Positions 62,384-64,000 of a stretch of DNA of 64,000 nt are shown one piece after another; the stretch's first letter is position 1, and each line of letters begins with the position of its first letter. The notes under the pieces were generated by a model, which had not been told where the DNA came from, searched no databases, and worked only from the letters and a program-made list of their open reading frames with translations. Source of the stretch: Watersipora subatra. Lineage: Eukaryota > Bryozoa > Gymnolaemata > Cheilostomatida > Watersiporidae. The position numbers were made by a program, and so were the translations under genes. The stretch is from NCBI RefSeq assembly GCF_963576615.1, contig NC_088708.1, positions 26,915,191 to 26,979,190 of the forward strand, given 5' to 3'.

Positions 62384-64000
62384 CGGATACCCCGTATGGG
62401 TGGTAAATTCTGCTCTAACTCGGGTCTCCTACCAGAGACCTGGGAGTTTGAGCACTCGTCTCAAGATCTTAGCTGTTCCCAATAGCGCACTTTTCTGCAA
62501 CTCACCTGAGTTGATTGTTGTTGGTAATTGGGCAAGCCACATTTTATGCGCCGGTGTTATTGCGCCCAGTGCCCCAATGACTACTGGGATTATGGTTGTT
62601 CTTACATTCCAGCATTTTTCAATTTCTTCTCCAAGAGGGAGATATTTTTCTACCTTTTCTTTTTCTTTGCTGGCTATATTGTAGTCATTGGGTACTGCTA
62701 TATCTATTATAGTAGCCCTCTTGTTTTCCTTGTCTACCACCACTATATCTGGTTGGTTTGCTAGGACATGCTTGTCAGTTTGGATGTAGAAGTCCCAGAG
62801 GATCTTAGCGCGGTCATTTTCATTGACCTTACCAGGAGCTTCCCACCAGTGTTGTGGTTTATTAAGGCCATACTCATCACATAGACTTCTATACACAATA
62901 CCTGCGACATGATTATGCCGCTCAGTGTATGCGTTCCCTGCTAGCTGTCTGCATCCACTGATGATGTGCTGGATGGTCTCAGGTGCATCTTTGCACAGTC
63001 TGCATCTAGGATCGTCTCTAGTGTGATAGATTTTCGTTTGGAGTTGCCTTGTTGGGAGCACTTGCTCCTGGGCTGCCATGATTAGCGACTCTGTATTGGC
63101 CGTTAGGTTTCCTTTGTTCAGCCACATATATGTCTGGTGAAGATCGCCAACTTTAGATATTTGTTGGTGGTAAGCACCATGAAGAGGTTTCGTATGCCAG
63201 TCAATTTCCTCATCATCAGGGCGTAGGTCCGTTGTGAGAGCAGCCGATTGAAATTCAGCTAGCAAATTATCTGAGATGGCCATGGAGGCTGCATATGCTT
63301 TGATGCTTTGCTCCTCCTCTTTCACTGTCTGCTGTACACTTTTGAGTCCCCTACCGCCATCTTTCCTATCAATATACAATCTAGTAGTATCAGATTTTGG
63401 GTGGAGTGCTCCATGCATGGTCAGCAGTTTACGAGTTGCTATATCTGTTTCTTTAATGGCTTCCTCAGTCCACTTTATTATGCCTGCTGGATATCTTATT
63501 ACTGGCAGTGCGTAGGTATTTATTGCCATGATTTGGTTCTTGGCATTGAGCTGGCTCCGTAAGACCTGCCGAAGGCGTTTCTTGTATTCGGTAATGGCTT
63601 TGTGACGTACCTCGGCTTCGTGGTTGATGTTGCTTTGCATAATCCCCAAGTACTTGTACCCTTCTTCTATATCTTTGATGGTACCATTTGGCATTCTTAG
63701 GCCATCTGTGAGCATAGAATGGCCTTTCTTAAGAATTAGCCTTCCACATTTCTCAATACCGAAGGTCATTCCGATGTCCTTGCTGTATACCTGAGTGAGG
63801 TGTATTAGCGAATCAATGTCCCTTTCTTTGTTAGCGTACAGCTTGATGTCATCCATGTAGAAGAGGTGGTTTATCTTAGTGCCACTCTTAAACTGGTACC
63901 CATATTGAGTCTCCTCCAGCATATTGCTTAGAGGGTTTAGGCATATGCAGAAGAGCAGCGGTGATAAGGAGTCACCTTGATAGATGCCTTGCTTAATTTG
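62384..64000 (-). mobile_element. R2-type (RLE) non-LTR retrotransposon, 3' half
   Basis: The element runs off the window end. Its 3' UTR is short, about 45 nt from the stop codon (62429-62431) to the TA microsatellite (GGGGTGAGGAAAC, then TATA). No poly(A) tail is seen. That is common among restriction-like-endonuclease LINEs and unlike APE-type LINEs. Part of the same family is at 48031-48209. Confidence 0.85.
62429..64000 (-). CDS. LINE reverse transcriptase/endonuclease, partial at the 5' end
   Basis: The frame is open from the window edge to the stop, about 523 residues, so the N-terminal part lies outside. The visible order is RT motif QGDSLSPLLF, then FYMDD (catalytic aspartates, 63859-63848), GIEKCG, YKYLGI and a thumb region. 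A CCHC finger follows (CRLC, then H and C, about 63005-62950) and then a PD-(D/E)XK restriction-like endonuclease (QPDIVVVD, then ATIIDIAVP). This arrangement is diagnostic of R2/R4/NeSL-type LINEs that cut target DNA with RLE. No stop or frameshift is visible, so the copy may be recent. The clade is not resolved. Confidence 0.85.
   Translation of the reverse strand, partial: QIKQGIYQGDSLSPLLFCICLNPLSNMLEETQYGYQFKSGTKINHLFYMDDIKLYANKERDIDSLIHLTQVYSKDIGMTFGIEKCGRLILKKGHSMLTDGLRMPNGTIKDIEEGYKYLGIMQSNINHEAEVRHKAITEYKKRLRQVLRSQLNAKNQIMAINTYALPVIRYPAGIIKWTEEAIKETDIATRKLLTMHGALHPKSDTTRLYIDRKDGGRGLKSVQQTVKEEEQSIKAYAASMAISDNLLAEFQSAALTTDLRPDDEEIDWHTKPLHGAYHQQISKVGDLHQTYMWLNKGNLTANTESLIMAAQEQVLPTRQLQTKIYHTRDDPRCRLCKDAPETIQHIISGCRQLAGNAYTERHNHVAGIVYRSLCDEYGLNKPQHWWEAPGKVNENDRAKILWDFYIQTDKHVLANQPDIVVVDKENKRATIIDIAVPNDYNIASKEKEKVEKYLPLGEEIEKCWNVRTTIIPVVIGALGAITPAHKMWLAQLPTTINSGELQKSALLGTAKILRRVLKLPGLW

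Noticed and set aside
62370-62684. Plus-strand frames over the LINE
   Set aside because: They are the antisense shadow of the LINE ORF, which carries recognisable RT and endonuclease motifs.

Overview
This window looks like nuclear DNA of an invertebrate animal. It has four multi-exon protein genes with GT-AG introns, AT-rich intergenic DNA and many different transposon remnants. All four genes are deeply conserved in animals: CNOT4, KANSL3, NR2C2AP and a BAP1/Calypso-type deubiquitinase. The short BAP1, the divergence of all four proteins from vertebrate ones and the R2-like LINE suggest a non-vertebrate bilaterian, perhaps a spiralian. The sequence alone does not fix the phylum. No bacterial, organellar or CRISPR features were seen.

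Layout. Positions 1-21560 hold the CCR4-NOT ubiquitin ligase CNOT4 on the minus strand: 13 coding exons from 20540 down to 2602, with a 5' noncoding exon near 21500. Its introns carry a Harbinger-like MITE, a 663-bp foldback element with 9-bp target duplications, a hAT-like remnant, dispersed repeats and an 18-bp minisatellite. Positions 21561-24170 are intergenic. Positions 24188-36592 hold KANSL3, a scaffold of the NSL histone acetyltransferase complex, also on the minus strand with 14 coding exons. One intron contains two full-length TTAA-flanked MITEs of the same family. Positions 36593-45683 are intergenic and contain decayed Ty3/Gypsy gag, protease and integrase pieces.

On the plus strand, NR2C2AP (45684-49757, 4 exons) is followed head-to-tail by BAP1 (50565-58742, 10 exons), only about 0.8 kb apart. 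Their introns hold pogo/Tigger-like MITEs, a tRNA-derived SINE, a short LINE 3' fragment and a hAT-like remnant. Positions 58743-62370 are non-genic and end in a TA-rich microsatellite. From 62384 to the window end, on the minus strand, lies the 3' half of an R2-type (restriction-like-endonuclease) non-LTR retrotransposon with an open frame.

I rebuilt all four genes by matching splice sites and codon phase across every intron. Total coding lengths are exact multiples of three and end in stop codons: 877 or 888, 1178, 140 and 494 amino acids. The genes are not an operon. Functionally, KANSL3 (histone acetylation) and BAP1 (H2A deubiquitination) are chromatin regulators and CNOT4 acts in mRNA decay and translation quality control. 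Their adjacency may be chance or old synteny.

The most unusual features are mobile-element structures. One pogo-like MITE has its left terminal inverted repeat amplified into a 7-copy array. A related remnant abuts a 17-bp minisatellite whose unit resembles a pogo terminus. Both copies of the R2-like LINE end in TA microsatellite, which hints at microsatellite targeting.
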